This document shows positions 16,689-26,630 of a stretch of DNA of 64,000 nt, piece after piece (the stretch's first letter is position 1; each line of letters opens with the position of its first letter). The notes under the pieces are model-generated. The model had not been told where the DNA came from and searched no databases. It was given only the letters and a program-made list of their open reading frames with translations. The stretch is from Bacillus siamensis KCTC 13613. GTDB taxonomy: Bacteria; Bacillota; Bacilli; Bacillales; Bacillaceae. The stretch is taken from NCBI RefSeq assembly GCF_000262045.1, contig NZ_AJVF01000015.1, positions 1 through 64,000 of the forward strand, written 5' to 3'. The translations under genes were made by a program, and so were the position numbers.

Positions 16689-18170
16689 TTACGGTAAAAC
16701 AGTGCTCCCCATTAAATAACTGTCGACTTCGCGCGCTGCTTCCCGGCCTTCATTAATCGCCCATACAATCAGGCTTTGGCCTCTTCTCGCATCCCCTGCG
16801 GCGAAAACACCGTCAACATTCGTTTTATAATCCCCATATGCCGCCTGAATTTTATGATTTGCCGAATCGACACCAAACTGCTTCAATAATGGCTGTTCAG
16901 TTCCTTCAAAACCGATGGCGATAAACACCAGCTGAGCAGGCCATACTTTCTCCGTTCCGGGCAGTTCATGAAATTCATACTTACCGAATTCATTTCTGAC
17001 TTTTTCCATTTGGATGGTGTGGATCTCTTTTAAGCGGCCTTGTTTATCGGCCACCATTTTTGTCGTCTGAATTGAATATTCTCTCGGATCTTTGCCGAAC
17101 TTTGCCTGTGCTTCTTCATAGGCGTATTCAAGGGTGAAGACGTGCGGCTGTTCAGGCCACATATTGTCATTCGTGCGCGTCTGAGGAAGTTTAGGGTGTT
17201 TCCCGAACTGATGCACGCTGCGCGCTTTTTGGCGCAGCGCGGTTGCTACGCAGTCAGCTCCTGTGTCTCCCCCGCCGATCACGATGACGTCTTTCCCTTT
17301 AGCGTCTATGAATTGTTTATCTTTGAAGTTGGAATCTAAATAGCTTTTCGTCGCCAGTGTTAAATAATCCATTGCGTAATGGACGCCTTTTGCTTCCCGG
17401 CCTTCAATCAGCAGATTGCGCTGCTTTTGGGCGCCTGTGCACAAAATGACGGCATCAAATTGTTCTTTGAGCTCATCAGCCGTTATGTCAACGCCGATTT
17501 CGGTATTTGTCACAAAATCTATACCTTCCTGCGTCAAAAGCTTAATACGGCGTTCGACGACATTTTTCTCAAGCTTCATGCTCGGAATGCCGTACATCAG
17601 CAGGCCGCCGGCTCTGTCAGCACGTTCATAGACCGTTACGGAATGACCGGCTTGGTTCAGCTGATCAGCGCTTGCCAGACCTGCCGGGCCTGAACCGACG
17701 ACAGCGACTTTCTTACCTGTGCGTTTCGCTGGAATTCTCGGCTGAATCCATCCGTTCTCAAAACCTTTGTCAATGATCGTCCGCTCGATGTTTTTAATTG
17801 AAACAGCCGGATCTGAAATGGCCAGTGTACAAGATCCTTCACAAGGAGCGGGACAGACCCGCCCTGTGAATTCAGGAAAGTTATTCGTTTTCAAAAGGCG
17901 CTTCAGTGCTTCTTTCCAGCGCCCCCGATAGACGAGGTCATTCCATTCCGGTATTAAATTATAAATCGGACATCCGGATGTAAAACCGTTAATATCAGCG
18001 CCGATTTGGCAAAACGGTGTGCCGCAATCCATACACCGCGCCCCCTGCCGCTTTGACGCTTCATCTGAAAATGGAGCCGAATACTCTTTCCAATCTTTTA
18101 AGCGAGTGAGAGGGTCCCGCTCAGCCGGTTTTTCTCGTTTTTCTTCCATGAATCCAGTTGGTTTCCCCAT
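16689..18170 (-). CDS. gltB: Glutamate synthase small (beta) subunit
   Basis: NADPH-oxidising subunit of GOGAT (493 residues). It passes electrons through FAD and iron-sulfur clusters to the large subunit for glutamate formation in the cytoplasm. The N-terminal iron-sulfur region has CMDCGTPFC and CPxxxxx ... CPAPCEGSC. The FAD site is [15 protein letters not shown] near residue 150, and the NADPH site is [16 protein letters not shown] near 285. The C-terminal [19 protein letters not shown] completes the FAD fold. It lies 16 bases after gltA and is cotranscribed with it. Confidence 0.97.
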   Translation of the reverse strand: MGKPTGFMEEKREKPAERDPLTRLKDWKEYSAPFSDEASKRQGARCMDCGTPFCQIGADINGFTSGCPIYNLIPEWNDLVYRGRWKEALKRLLKTNNFPEFTGRVCPAPCEGSCTLAISDPAVSIKNIERTIIDKGFENGWIQPRIPAKRTGKKVAVVGSGPAGLASADQLNQAGHSVTVYERADRAGGLLMYGIPSMKLEKNVVERRIKLLTQEGIDFVTNTEIGVDITADELKEQFDAVILCTGAQKQRNLLIEGREAKGVHYAMDYLTLATKSYLDSNFKDKQFIDAKGKDVIVIGGGDTGADCVATALRQKARSVHQFGKHPKLPQTRTNDNMWPEQPHVFTLEYAYEEAQAKFGKDPREYSIQTTKMVADKQGRLKEIHTIQMEKVRNEFGKYEFHELPGTEKVWPAQLVFIAIGFEGTEQPLLKQFGVDSANHKIQAAYGDYKTNVDGVFAAGDARRGQSLIVWAINEGREAAREVDSYLMGSTVLP

Positions 18171-18186
18171 GTTCCTCTCCCCTTTC

Positions 18187-21100
18187 TTACTGCACTACCG
18201 CTTGTTTTTGATCTTTGGCCGGCGTTTTGTGAGCCTTTGTGTTGGCTTCAAAAGCATACATAATGGCGTCTTCTTCTGATAAACCCGCCGCTTTTTGTTC
18301 TTCGATGCTGAGGAGCATTTGTTTATAGTTTTTCGGAATGACTTTGATAAAGGTCTCTGCGGCGTCTTCCCAATGATCTAGGAGGTCTGCGGCTTTTTTG
18401 CTGTTTGTCAGCGCCGCATGCCGTTTGACCATTTCTTTCACTTCTTTGATCTCCGTTTCATCCGTCAGTTTTTCAAATGAAATCATTTCCATGTTGCATT
18501 TGCGTTTAAATGCTTTGGCATCATCGCTCAGGACGTATGCGATACCGCCTGACATCCCCGCTCCGAAGTTTTTGCCGACTTCACCGAGGACGACAACCCG
18601 GCCGCCTGTCATGTATTCACAGCCGTGATCTCCGATACCTTCTACAACGACATTGACTCCGCTGTTGCGGACCGCAAAACGTTCACCGGCTCGCCCGTTA
18701 ATGTATGCTTCCCCGCTTGTTGCTCCGTAAAAGGCGACGTTCCCGATAATAACGTTCTCATGCGTTTCGCAATTGAAGGCATCAGGTGCTTTCACGATGA
18801 TTTTTCCGCCTGACAGCCCTTTTCCTACGTAGTCATTTGAATCCCCGGTCAAATGAAGCGTCATCCCTTTAGGGACAAATGCGCCGAAACTCTGTCCGGC
18901 TGATCCGGTGAAATGGAGCCTGATCGTATCATCCGGCAGTCCTTCCGCTCCGTAGCGTTTGGAAATTTCACTTCCCGTCACGGTTCCGGCTACGCGATTT
19001 GTATTATTGATCTTGATTTCCGCTTCCGCTTCCTGACCGGCTTCAATTGCAGCCTGCACCGCCGGAAGAATTTCCGTCATATCAAGTGACTGACCGATTT
19101 TATGATTTTGCGCAGTCCGGAAAGTGCGCACGCCTTCAGGCTGATACAGCAACGTAGACAAATCAAGCTGTCCCGCTTTCCAATGCGCTTTTGCACGTTC
19201 GCTGACATGAAGAACGTCTGTGCGGCCGATCATTTCATCCAGCGTTTTAAAACCTAACTGCGCCATATATTCACGCACTTCTTCCGCGACAAACAGCATG
19301 TAGTTTACGATATGATCAGGATCGCCCATAAACTTTTTGCGAAGCTCCGGATTTTGCGTCGCGACACCTACAGGACATGTATCTAAGTGGCAGGCGCGCA
19401 TCATGACGCAGCCTAGAACGACGAGCGGCGCTGTGGCAAAGCCGAATTCTTCCGCGCCTAGCAAGGCGGCCATCACGACGTCGCGCCCTGTCATCAGCTT
19501 ACCGTCCGTTTCCAATACCACGCGATCCCGTAAACCGTTCAGCATCAGCGTTTGGTGTGCTTCTGCAAGACCAAGCTCCCACGGAAGACCTGTATGTTTA
19601 ATACTCGTTTTCGGTGAAGCACCCGTTCCGCCGTCGTACCCGCTGATGACGATGACATCGGCCGTACCTTTTGCCACACCGGCCGCAATCGTGCCGACGC
19701 CGGCTTTTGACACGAGCTTGACGCTGATTCGCGCGTTTCGATTTGCATTTTTCAAATCATGGATCAGCTGAGCCAGATCTTCAATTGAATAAATGTCATG
19801 ATGAGGAGGCGGTGAAATCAGCCCGACACCTGGTGTAGAACCGCGGACATCCGCGACCCAAGGATATACTTTGTTGCCCGGAAGCTGGCCGCCTTCTCCC
19901 GGCTTCGCCCCTTGCGCCATTTTGATCTGCAATTCATCCGCATTGACGAGATAATGGCTTTTTACGCCGAAACGGCCGGATGCGATCTGTTTAATTGCAC
20001 TTCTTCTGTCGTCGCCATTTTCATCCGGAATAAAACGTTTCGGGTCTTCTCCGCCTTCTCCGCTGTTGCTTTTTCCGCCGAGCCGGTTCATCGCTATTGC
20101 CAAAGCTTCATGCGCTTCCTTGCTTAATGAACCGAAAGACATCGCCCCTGTTTTAAAACGTTTCACGATCGACGCAGCTGATTCGACTTCTTCTAATTTT
20201 AAAGGTTTGCGGTCTTCTTTGAAGGCGAACAGATTACGTAAAAATCCGATTCGTTCTTCATCCGCTGCATGAGAATATTGCTTAAACAGGCTGTAATCAT
20301 TCTTGCGGCACGCCCATTGCAGGGTATGGATGGTTTTCGGATTGAAAGCGTGGTGCTCTCCCCCGTTTCGCCATTGGAATTCACTACCCGGTTCAAGAGT
20401 TTGGCTGTAATCATCCTTGTAAGCCGCTTGATGACGCTGTTTTGCTTCTTGCGCGATCGTTTCGATATCGATTCCGCCAAGCTGGGATGCAGTTCCCGTA
20501 AAGTATTTGGAAATGACGTCTTCACCGATGCCGACCGCTTCAAAAATTTGGGCGCCTCTGTAACTTTGCACAGTTGAAATCCCCATTTTTGACATCACTT
20601 TCACGACGCCTTCTGTCACGCTCTTTCCGTATTTGCTGACAGCTTCTTCATACGGAATATCAAGCCGTCCTTCATCGATTTCCTGCTTATACGTAGCATA
20701 AGTCAAATATGGATTGACAGCATCGGCCCCATATCCGATGAGAGCCGCAAAGTGATGAACTTCACGCGCTTCGCCTGATTCAACGATAATGCTTGCTTTA
20801 GTACGCAGACCTTGACGGATTAAATGCTGATGCAGCGCACTGACGGCCAAAAGCGGCGGAATCGGTGTCAATTCTTTACTCATTGCCCTGTCAGATAAAA
20901 TTAACAGAGATACGCCTTCCTTGATCGCTTTTTCCGCCTGCTGAAACAAATCCTTCAGGCCTTTTTCCAGGTCATCGGAAAACAGCGTGCGGATGTTCTG
21001 GCTCTTAATGTCAGGATGCACAAGTGTTTTCAGCGCATAAAACTGTTCGTTAGATAATACAGGAGTGTACAGTTTAATGCGGCGGGCATTTCTTTCACTC

Positions 21101-22746
21101 GGATGTAGCAGATCGCCTTCAGCTCCGAGCCATGTCACCGTGGAGGTCACCAGCTGCTCGCGGATCGCGTCAATCGGCGGGTTTGTGACTTGCGCAAACA
21201 GCTGTTTAAAATAATGAAACAGTGATTGGGCACGGTCGGATAAAACGGCGAGCGGCGAGTCATTTCCCATGGAGCCGAGCGGGTCTTTGCCTTCTTTAAT
21301 AACAGGAATTAAATATTTCTGAATATCTTCATACGTATAGCCAAATGCTTTTTGCCGGACGAGAAGATCATCGAATTGTTCCTCTTCCCGGATTTCCGGA
21401 TCAGGATTCACTTGAACCAATTCCTCTTCAAGCCATTTTTGATACGGGAATTCATTGGCGATTTCCGTTTTTACTTCTTCATCTGAAATAATCCGGCCTT
21501 CCTCTAAGTCAATGAGCAGCATTTTTCCGGGTTCCAGGCGTTTTTTATGAAGAATGTTTTCCTGCTCCACTTCAATAACGCCCACCTCAGATGAGAAAAT
21601 AATATGGTCATCTTTTGTCACATAGTAACGTGCCGGACGCAGGCCGTTACGGTCAAGGATGGCGCCGATTTGTTTACCGTCCGTAAACGAAATGGCGGTC
21701 GGTCCGTCCCACGGCTCCATTAAAGAGCTGTGATATTCGTAAAAAGCCCGTTTCGCTTTAGACATGTGAGTGTTTTCGGTCCATGGTTCCGGGATCAGCA
21801 TCATTGCCGTATGTGCCGGCTTCCGTCCCGCCATCACGAAAAATTCAAACGCATTATCAAGAATGGATGAGTCACTGCCCTCAGCATTTAAAATCGGCAG
21901 CACTTTATGAAGATCGTCTCCGAAGCTTTCTGAAACAAACTGCTGCTCTCTCGCCCGCATCCAATTGATATTGCCCCGGAGCGTATTGATTTCTCCGTTA
22001 TGGATCAGATAGCGGTTCGGATGGGCACGTTCCCAAGTAGGAAAGGTATTTGTGCTGAACCGTGAATGTACGAGTGAAAATGCAGATACGAAGGTTTCAT
22101 CCTGCAAATCCAAATAAAACGCGTCAACCTGCTCAGGCGTTAACAAACCTTTATAAACGATAGTCTGGCTTGACAGGCTTGCGAAGTAAAAATCAAGCTG
22201 TTCTTGGACGCCCCAATTTTCCGCCTGCTTCCGGATGACATACAGTTTGCGTTCAAAAGCAAGGCTGTCTTTCAAATCGTTTGCGGCACCGATAAATACT
22301 TGGCGCACGTACGGGCAAGTACTTTGTGCCACTGTTCCGATTTTTCCGACATTAACGGGGACGGTTCTCCAGCCGAGAACGGTCTGCCCTTCCTGCTCAA
22401 TGAATGCATTCACCTGTTTCTCGATCTTTTTTCTTTCCTCTTCATTTTGCGAGAAAAAGACCATTCCTACCCCGTAACGGCCTTTTTCAGGCAGCTTCAT
22501 TTCTCCGCACTCCTTCTTAAAAAAAGCATCAGGGATCTGAACCATCAGGCCGGCGCCGTCTCCCGTATTCGGGTCACTGCCCTGTCCTCCTCTGTGATCC
22601 AGCTGGCAAAGCATCTGCAGTCCTTTTTTCACAATGTCATGTGAAGGTTTCCCTTTTAAATGGGCATACAAGCCGATTCCGCATGCATCATGCTCAAATT
22701 CCGGACGGTAGAGACCTTGTGCTTTCGGCATTTGATTGTAAGTCAT
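18187..22746 (-). CDS. gltA: Glutamate synthase large (alpha) subunit
   Basis: The 1519-residue subunit hydrolyses glutamine and transfers ammonia through an internal tunnel to 2-oxoglutarate. A short propeptide precedes Cys22 in HDACGIGL, the class II glutamine amidotransferase nucleophile. The central and FMN-binding synthase domains follow. The 3Fe-4S cluster cysteines are in CVMMRACHLDTCPVG, and the C-terminal beta-helix domain has repeated GxxxGGxIxV units. The long leftward gene is preceded by gltC in divergent orientation, with GltC and TnrA-like sites between them. Full length agrees with the family. Confidence 0.98.
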   Translation of the reverse strand: MTYNQMPKAQGLYRPEFEHDACGIGLYAHLKGKPSHDIVKKGLQMLCQLDHRGGQGSDPNTGDGAGLMVQIPDAFFKKECGEMKLPEKGRYGVGMVFFSQNEEERKKIEKQVNAFIEQEGQTVLGWRTVPVNVGKIGTVAQSTCPYVRQVFIGAANDLKDSLAFERKLYVIRKQAENWGVQEQLDFYFASLSSQTIVYKGLLTPEQVDAFYLDLQDETFVSAFSLVHSRFSTNTFPTWERAHPNRYLIHNGEINTLRGNINWMRAREQQFVSESFGDDLHKVLPILNAEGSDSSILDNAFEFFVMAGRKPAHTAMMLIPEPWTENTHMSKAKRAFYEYHSSLMEPWDGPTAISFTDGKQIGAILDRNGLRPARYYVTKDDHIIFSSEVGVIEVEQENILHKKRLEPGKMLLIDLEEGRIISDEEVKTEIANEFPYQKWLEEELVQVNPDPEIREEEQFDDLLVRQKAFGYTYEDIQKYLIPVIKEGKDPLGSMGNDSPLAVLSDRAQSLFHYFKQLFAQVTNPPIDAIREQLVTSTVTWLGAEGDLLHPSERNARRIKLYTPVLSNEQFYALKTLVHPDIKSQNIRTLFSDDLEKGLKDLFQQAEKAIKEGVSLLILSDRAMSKELTPIPPLLAVSALHQHLIRQGLRTKASIIVESGEAREVHHFAALIGYGADAVNPYLTYATYKQEIDEGRLDIPYEEAVSKYGKSVTEGVVKVMSKMGISTVQSYRGAQIFEAVGIGEDVISKYFTGTASQLGGIDIETIAQEAKQRHQAAYKDDYSQTLEPGSEFQWRNGGEHHAFNPKTIHTLQWACRKNDYSLFKQYSHAADEERIGFLRNLFAFKEDRKPLKLEEVESAASIVKRFKTGAMSFGSLSKEAHEALAIAMNRLGGKSNSGEGGEDPKRFIPDENGDDRRSAIKQIASGRFGVKSHYLVNADELQIKMAQGAKPGEGGQLPGNKVYPWVADVRGSTPGVGLISPPPHHDIYSIEDLAQLIHDLKNANRNARISVKLVSKAGVGTIAAGVAKGTADVIVISGYDGGTGASPKTSIKHTGLPWELGLAEAHQTLMLNGLRDRVVLETDGKLMTGRDVVMAALLGAEEFGFATAPLVVLGCVMMRACHLDTCPVGVATQNPELRKKFMGDPDHIVNYMLFVAEEVREYMAQLGFKTLDEMIGRTDVLHVSERAKAHWKAGQLDLSTLLYQPEGVRTFRTAQNHKIGQSLDMTEILPAVQAAIEAGQEAEAEIKINNTNRVAGTVTGSEISKRYGAEGLPDDTIRLHFTGSAGQSFGAFVPKGMTLHLTGDSNDYVGKGLSGGKIIVKAPDAFNCETHENVIIGNVAFYGATSGEAYINGRAGERFAVRNSGVNVVVEGIGDHGCEYMTGGRVVVLGEVGKNFGAGMSGGIAYVLSDDAKAFKRKCNMEMISFEKLTDETEIKEVKEMVKRHAALTNSKKAADLLDHWEDAAETFIKVIPKNYKQMLLSIEEQKAAGLSEEDAIMYAFEANTKAHKTPAKDQKQAVVQ

Positions 22747-22781
22747 AATTCCTCTCCCCCGATCAGTTTCCGTTAATTATC

Positions 22782-22798
22782 GGTCATAAAATCTGACA
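22782..22798. promoter_or_regulatory. TnrA-like box in the gltA leader
   Basis: The minus strand has TGTCA-N7-TGACC, one base off the TnrA consensus TGTNA-N7-TNACA. Repression of gltAB by TnrA through a downstream site is known in B. subtilis. The match alone is modest. Confidence 0.4.
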
Positions 22799-22840
22799 AC
22801 TTTAAATTAATTGTAAGTTTTCAAAACAATATAAACAATA

Positions 22841-22874
22841 TATAATTTAGATCAAATACATCTCAAAATGAGAT
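22841..22874 (+). promoter_or_regulatory. gltC promoter -10 and GltC box
   Basis: TATAAT at 22841-22846 is followed by the dyad ATCTC-AAAAT-GAGAT at 22860-22874. The dyad resembles GltC Box I, from which GltC represses itself and activates the divergent gltAB promoter. Confidence 0.7.
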
Positions 22875-22891
22875 AGATAGGTGTGAACGCA

Positions 22892-23794
22892 ATGGAATTA
22901 CGCCAGCTTCGGTATTTTATGGAGGTAGCAGAACGGGAACATGTGTCAGAAGCGGCTGATCATCTTCATGTCGCCCAATCCGCCATCAGCAGGCAGATTG
23001 CAAATCTTGAAGAAGAGTTGAAGGTCACTTTATTTGAACGGGAAGGCAGAAATATTAAGTTAACGCCGATCGGCAAACAATTTTTAGAACATGTTAAAAC
23101 AGCGATGAAAGCAATTGATTACGCGAAGGAACAAATCGATGAATATCTTGATCCTAATCGTGGAACCGTCAAAATAGGATTCCCGACGAGCCTTGCAAGT
23201 CAGCTTTTGCCGACAGTGATTTCAGCATTTAAAGAGGAGCACCCGAACGTTGAGTTTTTGCTCCGCCAAGGATCTTATAAGTTTTTAATTGAAGCCGTGA
23301 GAAACAGGGACATAGATGCGGCGCTGCTCGGCCCCGTTCCGACGGAATTTCCCGACATAACAGGCAATATCTTATTCACAGAAAAGATTTACGCGCTTGT
23401 TCCGCTGCATCATCCGCTTGCCAAACAAAAAAATATCCATTTAATTGATCTGCGCGGCGACCAATTTGTTTTATTTCCTGAAGGATTTATTCTCCGCAAT
23501 ATGGCGATTGACGCTTGCAGACAGGCTGGCTTTGCGCCGCTTGTATCAACGGAGGGCGAGGATTTAGATGCCATTAAAGGATTAGTCTCCGCAGGCATGG
23601 GCGTTACTTTATTACCTGAAAGCACCTTTGCGGAAACCACACCTCGGTTCACGGTCAAAATTCCGATTGAATTCCCTCAAGTGAAGCGCACCGTAGGCAT
23701 TATTAAGCCAAAAGGCAGAGAACTGGCTCCGTCTGCGAATGATTTCTATCATTTTGTCATTCAATTTTTCTCCAAACTTGAACAATATCAATAA
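22892..23794 (+). CDS. gltC: LysR-type activator of glutamate synthase
   Basis: A 300-residue regulator with the winged helix MELRQLRYFMEVAEREHVSEAADHLHVAQSAISRQ and a C-terminal effector domain. It activates gltAB in response to 2-oxoglutarate and is held back by glutamate and glutamate dehydrogenase. I start at the ATG at 22892, which gives the expected MELRQLRYF beginning and 300 residues; an in-frame GTG three codons upstream is the alternative. The divergent arrangement with gltA and the dyad between them are typical. Confidence 0.96.
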   Translation: MELRQLRYFMEVAEREHVSEAADHLHVAQSAISRQIANLEEELKVTLFEREGRNIKLTPIGKQFLEHVKTAMKAIDYAKEQIDEYLDPNRGTVKIGFPTSLASQLLPTVISAFKEEHPNVEFLLRQGSYKFLIEAVRNRDIDAALLGPVPTEFPDITGNILFTEKIYALVPLHHPLAKQKNIHLIDLRGDQFVLFPEGFILRNMAIDACRQAGFAPLVSTEGEDLDAIKGLVSAGMGVTLLPESTFAETTPRFTVKIPIEFPQVKRTVGIIKPKGRELAPSANDFYHFVIQFFSKLEQYQ

Positions 23795-23800
23795 AAACAA

Positions 23801-23831
23801 ACCCGAGCTTCAAAACGAAGCCTCGGGCTTT
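23801..23831. terminator. Terminator between gltC and proJ
   Basis: CCCGAG-CTTC / GAAG-CCTCGGG hairpin between convergent genes, with A and T tracts suited to both directions. Confidence 0.75.
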
Positions 23832-23852
23832 GCCATGTTTTATTGATTTTTC

Positions 23853-24971
23853 TCAGCCGATCGGGATGGACAGTTCAACGTGGCAGACAAACGCTTCCGG
23901 ATCAATGACTGATTGGCCGGTCTGTTTATGCGGCGTTTCTTTATATGTCTTCAGCTGAGCTGAGGAATAATTGACGATGCCGAGCCCAAGCTCCTCTCCC
24001 TGCTGATCAAGCAGTCTGACAACCGCCCCGCTGCTGAATCTGCCGTTAATCTGTTCGATATCCTGCGGTGACAGCGCCACATTTCCGTTCGCTATATCGC
24101 GGCTGCTTTTCTTCTCCATCACAATCTCGCCTTCGGGGCCGGAATTAAATGCAAGCCATTGTTCTTTGTGGTTTAACGGGAGGGTTCCTTCCGCTTCAAA
24201 ATAAGTTCCTTCAGCCGCCTCTTCTACCGCTTGAAGCAGAATGTCCGGGGCGTTAGCCTGCCCGAGGAAGCCTTTAATACCGGAGGCCATCACAATTTTA
24301 AAAGCATCCAGCTTTGAACGCATTCCGCCGGTCCCTATCTCACTCCCGGCATCTCCCGCGCTTGCTTCTATTTCCGGGGTGATGTCACTTACATGTCTGA
24401 TTCGTGCCGCTTCCGGGTTGCTGCGCGGATTATCATCATATAAACCGTCGATATCTGATAAAATCACAAGCATGTCGGCATCAATTAAGCCTGCGACCTT
24501 TGCCGCGAGTGTATCATTATCACCGAATTTCAGCCGATTGACTGTGACGGTGTCATTTTCATTAATAATCGGAATAATGCCTCGTTCTAAAAGGACATTC
24601 ATCGTATTGCGGACATTATGATAGCGGTATTCATCAGAAAAGTCGCTTCTTGTAATTAAAATTTGTGACGCGACATAACCGTGAGCTAAAAACAGCTTTG
24701 AATAAGCTTCCATTAATAATCCCTGCCCAATGGAAGCAGAAGCCTGTTTTTCGGGGAGGCTTTCCGGTTTCTGAATAAAGCCGAGCTTCCGATAACCTGC
24801 CGCCACTGCGCCGGAAGATACTAAAATCACTTCATAACCGCTGTCTTTCAGCTGTGCGATTTGATCCACCAATGTCTCCAGTTTTCTTCTGCTGATTTCT
24901 CCGTGCAGGCTCGTCAGTGAGCTGCTGCCGATTTTCACCGCGACTCTTTTGATCTCCGTCCGAGAAGTCAC
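23853..24971 (-). CDS. proJ: Glutamate 5-kinase (osmostress proline pathway)
   Basis: First enzyme of proline synthesis, phosphorylating glutamate. The 372 residues contain an amino-acid-kinase domain (VAVKIGSSSLTS, ILVSSGAVAAGY, INENDTV, GTGGMRSKLDAFK) and a C-terminal PUA domain from about 275. The GTG start at 24971 follows AGGAG by seven bases. It is 21 bases after proH, forming the proHJ operon that makes proline as an osmoprotectant in B. subtilis, as distinct from the anabolic proBA-proI set. Confidence 0.94.
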   Translation of the reverse strand: MTSRTEIKRVAVKIGSSSLTSLHGEISRRKLETLVDQIAQLKDSGYEVILVSSGAVAAGYRKLGFIQKPESLPEKQASASIGQGLLMEAYSKLFLAHGYVASQILITRSDFSDEYRYHNVRNTMNVLLERGIIPIINENDTVTVNRLKFGDNDTLAAKVAGLIDADMLVILSDIDGLYDDNPRSNPEAARIRHVSDITPEIEASAGDAGSEIGTGGMRSKLDAFKIVMASGIKGFLGQANAPDILLQAVEEAAEGTYFEAEGTLPLNHKEQWLAFNSGPEGEIVMEKKSSRDIANGNVALSPQDIEQINGRFSSGAVVRLLDQQGEELGLGIVNYSSAQLKTYKETPHKQTGQSVIDPEAFVCHVELSIPIG

Positions 24972-24992
24972 TGTATCACTCCTGTTTTTATT

Positions 24993-25841
24993 TTATAGTG
25001 CTGCTGTTTTTTCAATTGTTTTGCTGATCTCAATAGAACGTTCGGTCGCATGTTTAATGGCTTTGGCAATGGCTTCCCCGCCGCCTTCAGACCTGAGCGC
25101 ATCAAGGCCGGCTGCAGTCGTGCCGTTTGGAGAGGTGATGTTTTCTCGCAGCACATCCGGTTTTTCCCCCGTCTCCATCAGCATTTTTGCTGCGCCTAAT
25201 AATGTTTGCGCGCCAATTTTGCGGGACAGTTGTTTATCTAAGCCGGCTTCTTCACCTGCTTTTTCGATAAACTCCATTAAATAATAAAAGTACGCCGGTC
25301 CGCTGCCTGCGATGCCGGTGAAAATGTCCATCTGATCTTCTTTGATCACATATACTTCACCGAGACATTCCAGAAGGGATACCGCAGTTTGTGCTGAACT
25401 TTGAGAGATATGGTCTCCGAAAGCCGCAGCTGTTGCCGATTCGCCGATCATGCTGGATGTGTTCGGCATGACTCTTACAACCGGCTGATTCTCATGTAAT
25501 GATTGTTGTATAAATGAGGTTGTTATGCCTGCCAAGACAGACAGGATGATTTGATGAGGTTGAATACGCCGTTTCAGCGTCTCCAGAGCGATTTCAGCAT
25601 CCTTCGGTTTCATAGCTAAAATAAAGACATCAATGTCTTCGGTTTTCATGCTGTCAAAAGCTGTGCCTTGAATTCCGTATTGATGTTCCAATTCAGCGAG
25701 TCGCTCTGTATTTCGGCGGTTTGTCACGCAGATGTTTTGATTGGGAATTTTTTTTGCGCGGACCATGCCTGATATCATTCCTTCAGCCATTGATCCTGCT
25801 CCTATAAAAGCAACTTTCTTTTGATCTAAGATCGGTAACAT
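24993..25841 (-). CDS. proH: Pyrroline-5-carboxylate reductase (osmostress proline pathway)
   Basis: Last enzyme of proline synthesis, reducing pyrroline-5-carboxylate with NADPH. The N-terminal Rossmann motif is FIGAGSMAEGMISGM. The family signature is near GIAGSGPAYFYYLMEFIEKAGEEAGL and LLGAAKMLMETGE with NITSPNGTTAAGL. I choose the ATG at 25841 (MLPILDQKK) although AAGGGAG abuts it. The upstream GTG at 25874 would sit only two or three bases below the predicted transcription start. It heads the proH-proJ operon. Confidence 0.92.
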   Translation of the reverse strand: MLPILDQKKVAFIGAGSMAEGMISGMVRAKKIPNQNICVTNRRNTERLAELEHQYGIQGTAFDSMKTEDIDVFILAMKPKDAEIALETLKRRIQPHQIILSVLAGITTSFIQQSLHENQPVVRVMPNTSSMIGESATAAAFGDHISQSSAQTAVSLLECLGEVYVIKEDQMDIFTGIAGSGPAYFYYLMEFIEKAGEEAGLDKQLSRKIGAQTLLGAAKMLMETGEKPDVLRENITSPNGTTAAGLDALRSEGGGEAIAKAIKHATERSIEISKTIEKTAAL

Positions 25842-25883
25842 CTCCCTTGTTCGTATTTTGTTCGCATTTTTCACACGTTTTTT

Positions 25884-25911
25884 ATGTTATCATGTCAGGA
25901 GTCAATGTCAA
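25884..25911 (-). promoter_or_regulatory. proHJ promoter
   Basis: TTGACA (25906-25911) and TAACAT (25884-25889) with a 16-base spacer on the minus strand. The -10 is imperfect and the spacing short, as expected for an osmotically induced SigA promoter. Confidence 0.6.
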
Positions 25912-25971
25912 GTTTGAAGGTTTTATTGATATGTATTGTTCCCTGTCTGCTATTATGTATAATGAATCACA

Positions 25972-26007
25972 GAACACACCGCCTGAGCCCGGGCGGCGGG
26001 GTGTGTT
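25972..26007. terminator. GC-rich hairpin downstream of rtp
   Basis: GAACACACC-GCC and GGC-GGGTGTGTTC form a strong stem around TGAGCCCGGGC. There is no good T run on either strand, so it may protect or end the rtp mRNA inefficiently. Confidence 0.5.
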
Positions 26008-26017
26008 CCGGACAGAT

Positions 26018-26386
26018 TTAAAAATTATCGGAAAGGGCTTTTTCTATCAGCTTTTTGCAGCGGTCAAGCTCTGTCTTAAGCTGTTTTTTGTAAAGTTTCG
26101 CAGCTTCATAGTCTTTAAATTGATAGAGAACGACTTCCTGGAGTTTGGCTCCTTCTTTTTTGACCTTTACCTGTTTTAAGATCCCGTCATCCAAGAGTTC
26201 GTGGAGTGAACGGTATACCTCAGTATGATTCGGCTTAAAACCGATGGGTTTAAATTCGGAGCGCAGCACCTCGAGAAGCTTCAGTCCGTAAAGCCGTTCC
26301 TGCTCTGTCATTGTAATCATGTAAAGCTTTAAAAAAGCCCTTTGTTTCACTAAAAAACCGGTTGAACTTCTTTTTTCTTCTTTCAT
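26018..26386 (-). CDS. rtp: Replication terminator protein
   Basis: Dimeric winged-helix protein (122 residues) that binds Ter sites in pairs and blocks the replicative helicase in one direction. The sequence beginning MKEEKRSSTGFLVKQRAFLK and ending LIEKALSDNF is almost the B. subtilis protein as I remember it. The long C-terminal dimerisation helix is YEAAKLYKKQLKTELDRCKKLIEKAL. The ATG at 26386 gives the known length; an in-frame GTG lies three codons upstream. Its own promoter region carries two Ter sites, so it is probably autoregulated. Confidence 0.97.
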   Translation of the reverse strand: MKEEKRSSTGFLVKQRAFLKLYMITMTEQERLYGLKLLEVLRSEFKPIGFKPNHTEVYRSLHELLDDGILKQVKVKKEGAKLQEVVLYQFKDYEAAKLYKKQLKTELDRCKKLIEKALSDNF

Positions 26387-26406
26387 TATGTGCACACCCT
26401 TCCATC

Positions 26407-26435
26407 TAACAAATTATTCCATGTACTAAATATTC
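26407..26435 (+). other. Replication terminator site TerI
   Basis: Matches the B. subtilis Ter consensus through CCATGTACTAAATATTC with the A-site half AACAAATT on its left. It differs from the consensus at one A-site position and has CC for CT at the core. The B site faces right. Confidence 0.88.
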
Positions 26436-26521
26436 TCTTTATATTCCGTTTCCCCTTTTATTGTGCGGACAGTTTAATTTGTATTTATTTGTTTTTTAGA
26501 GCGGCGGGAAAAAATATAATT

Positions 26522-26550
26522 GAACATTTGGTACATAGTTTATTTAGTTT
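26522..26550 (-). other. Replication terminator site TerII
   Basis: On the minus strand, ACTAAATAAA and CTATGTACCAAATGTTC match the Ter consensus nearly perfectly. The B site faces left, toward TerI, so the pair is opposed. Confidence 0.92.
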
Positions 26551-26630
26551 AATTATAACTGATATCGGTTTCTGTTTCATTCCTTTTTTCGCACAAATCC
26601 TTTATATCTGCTCATTCAGTTTTAGGAAAC

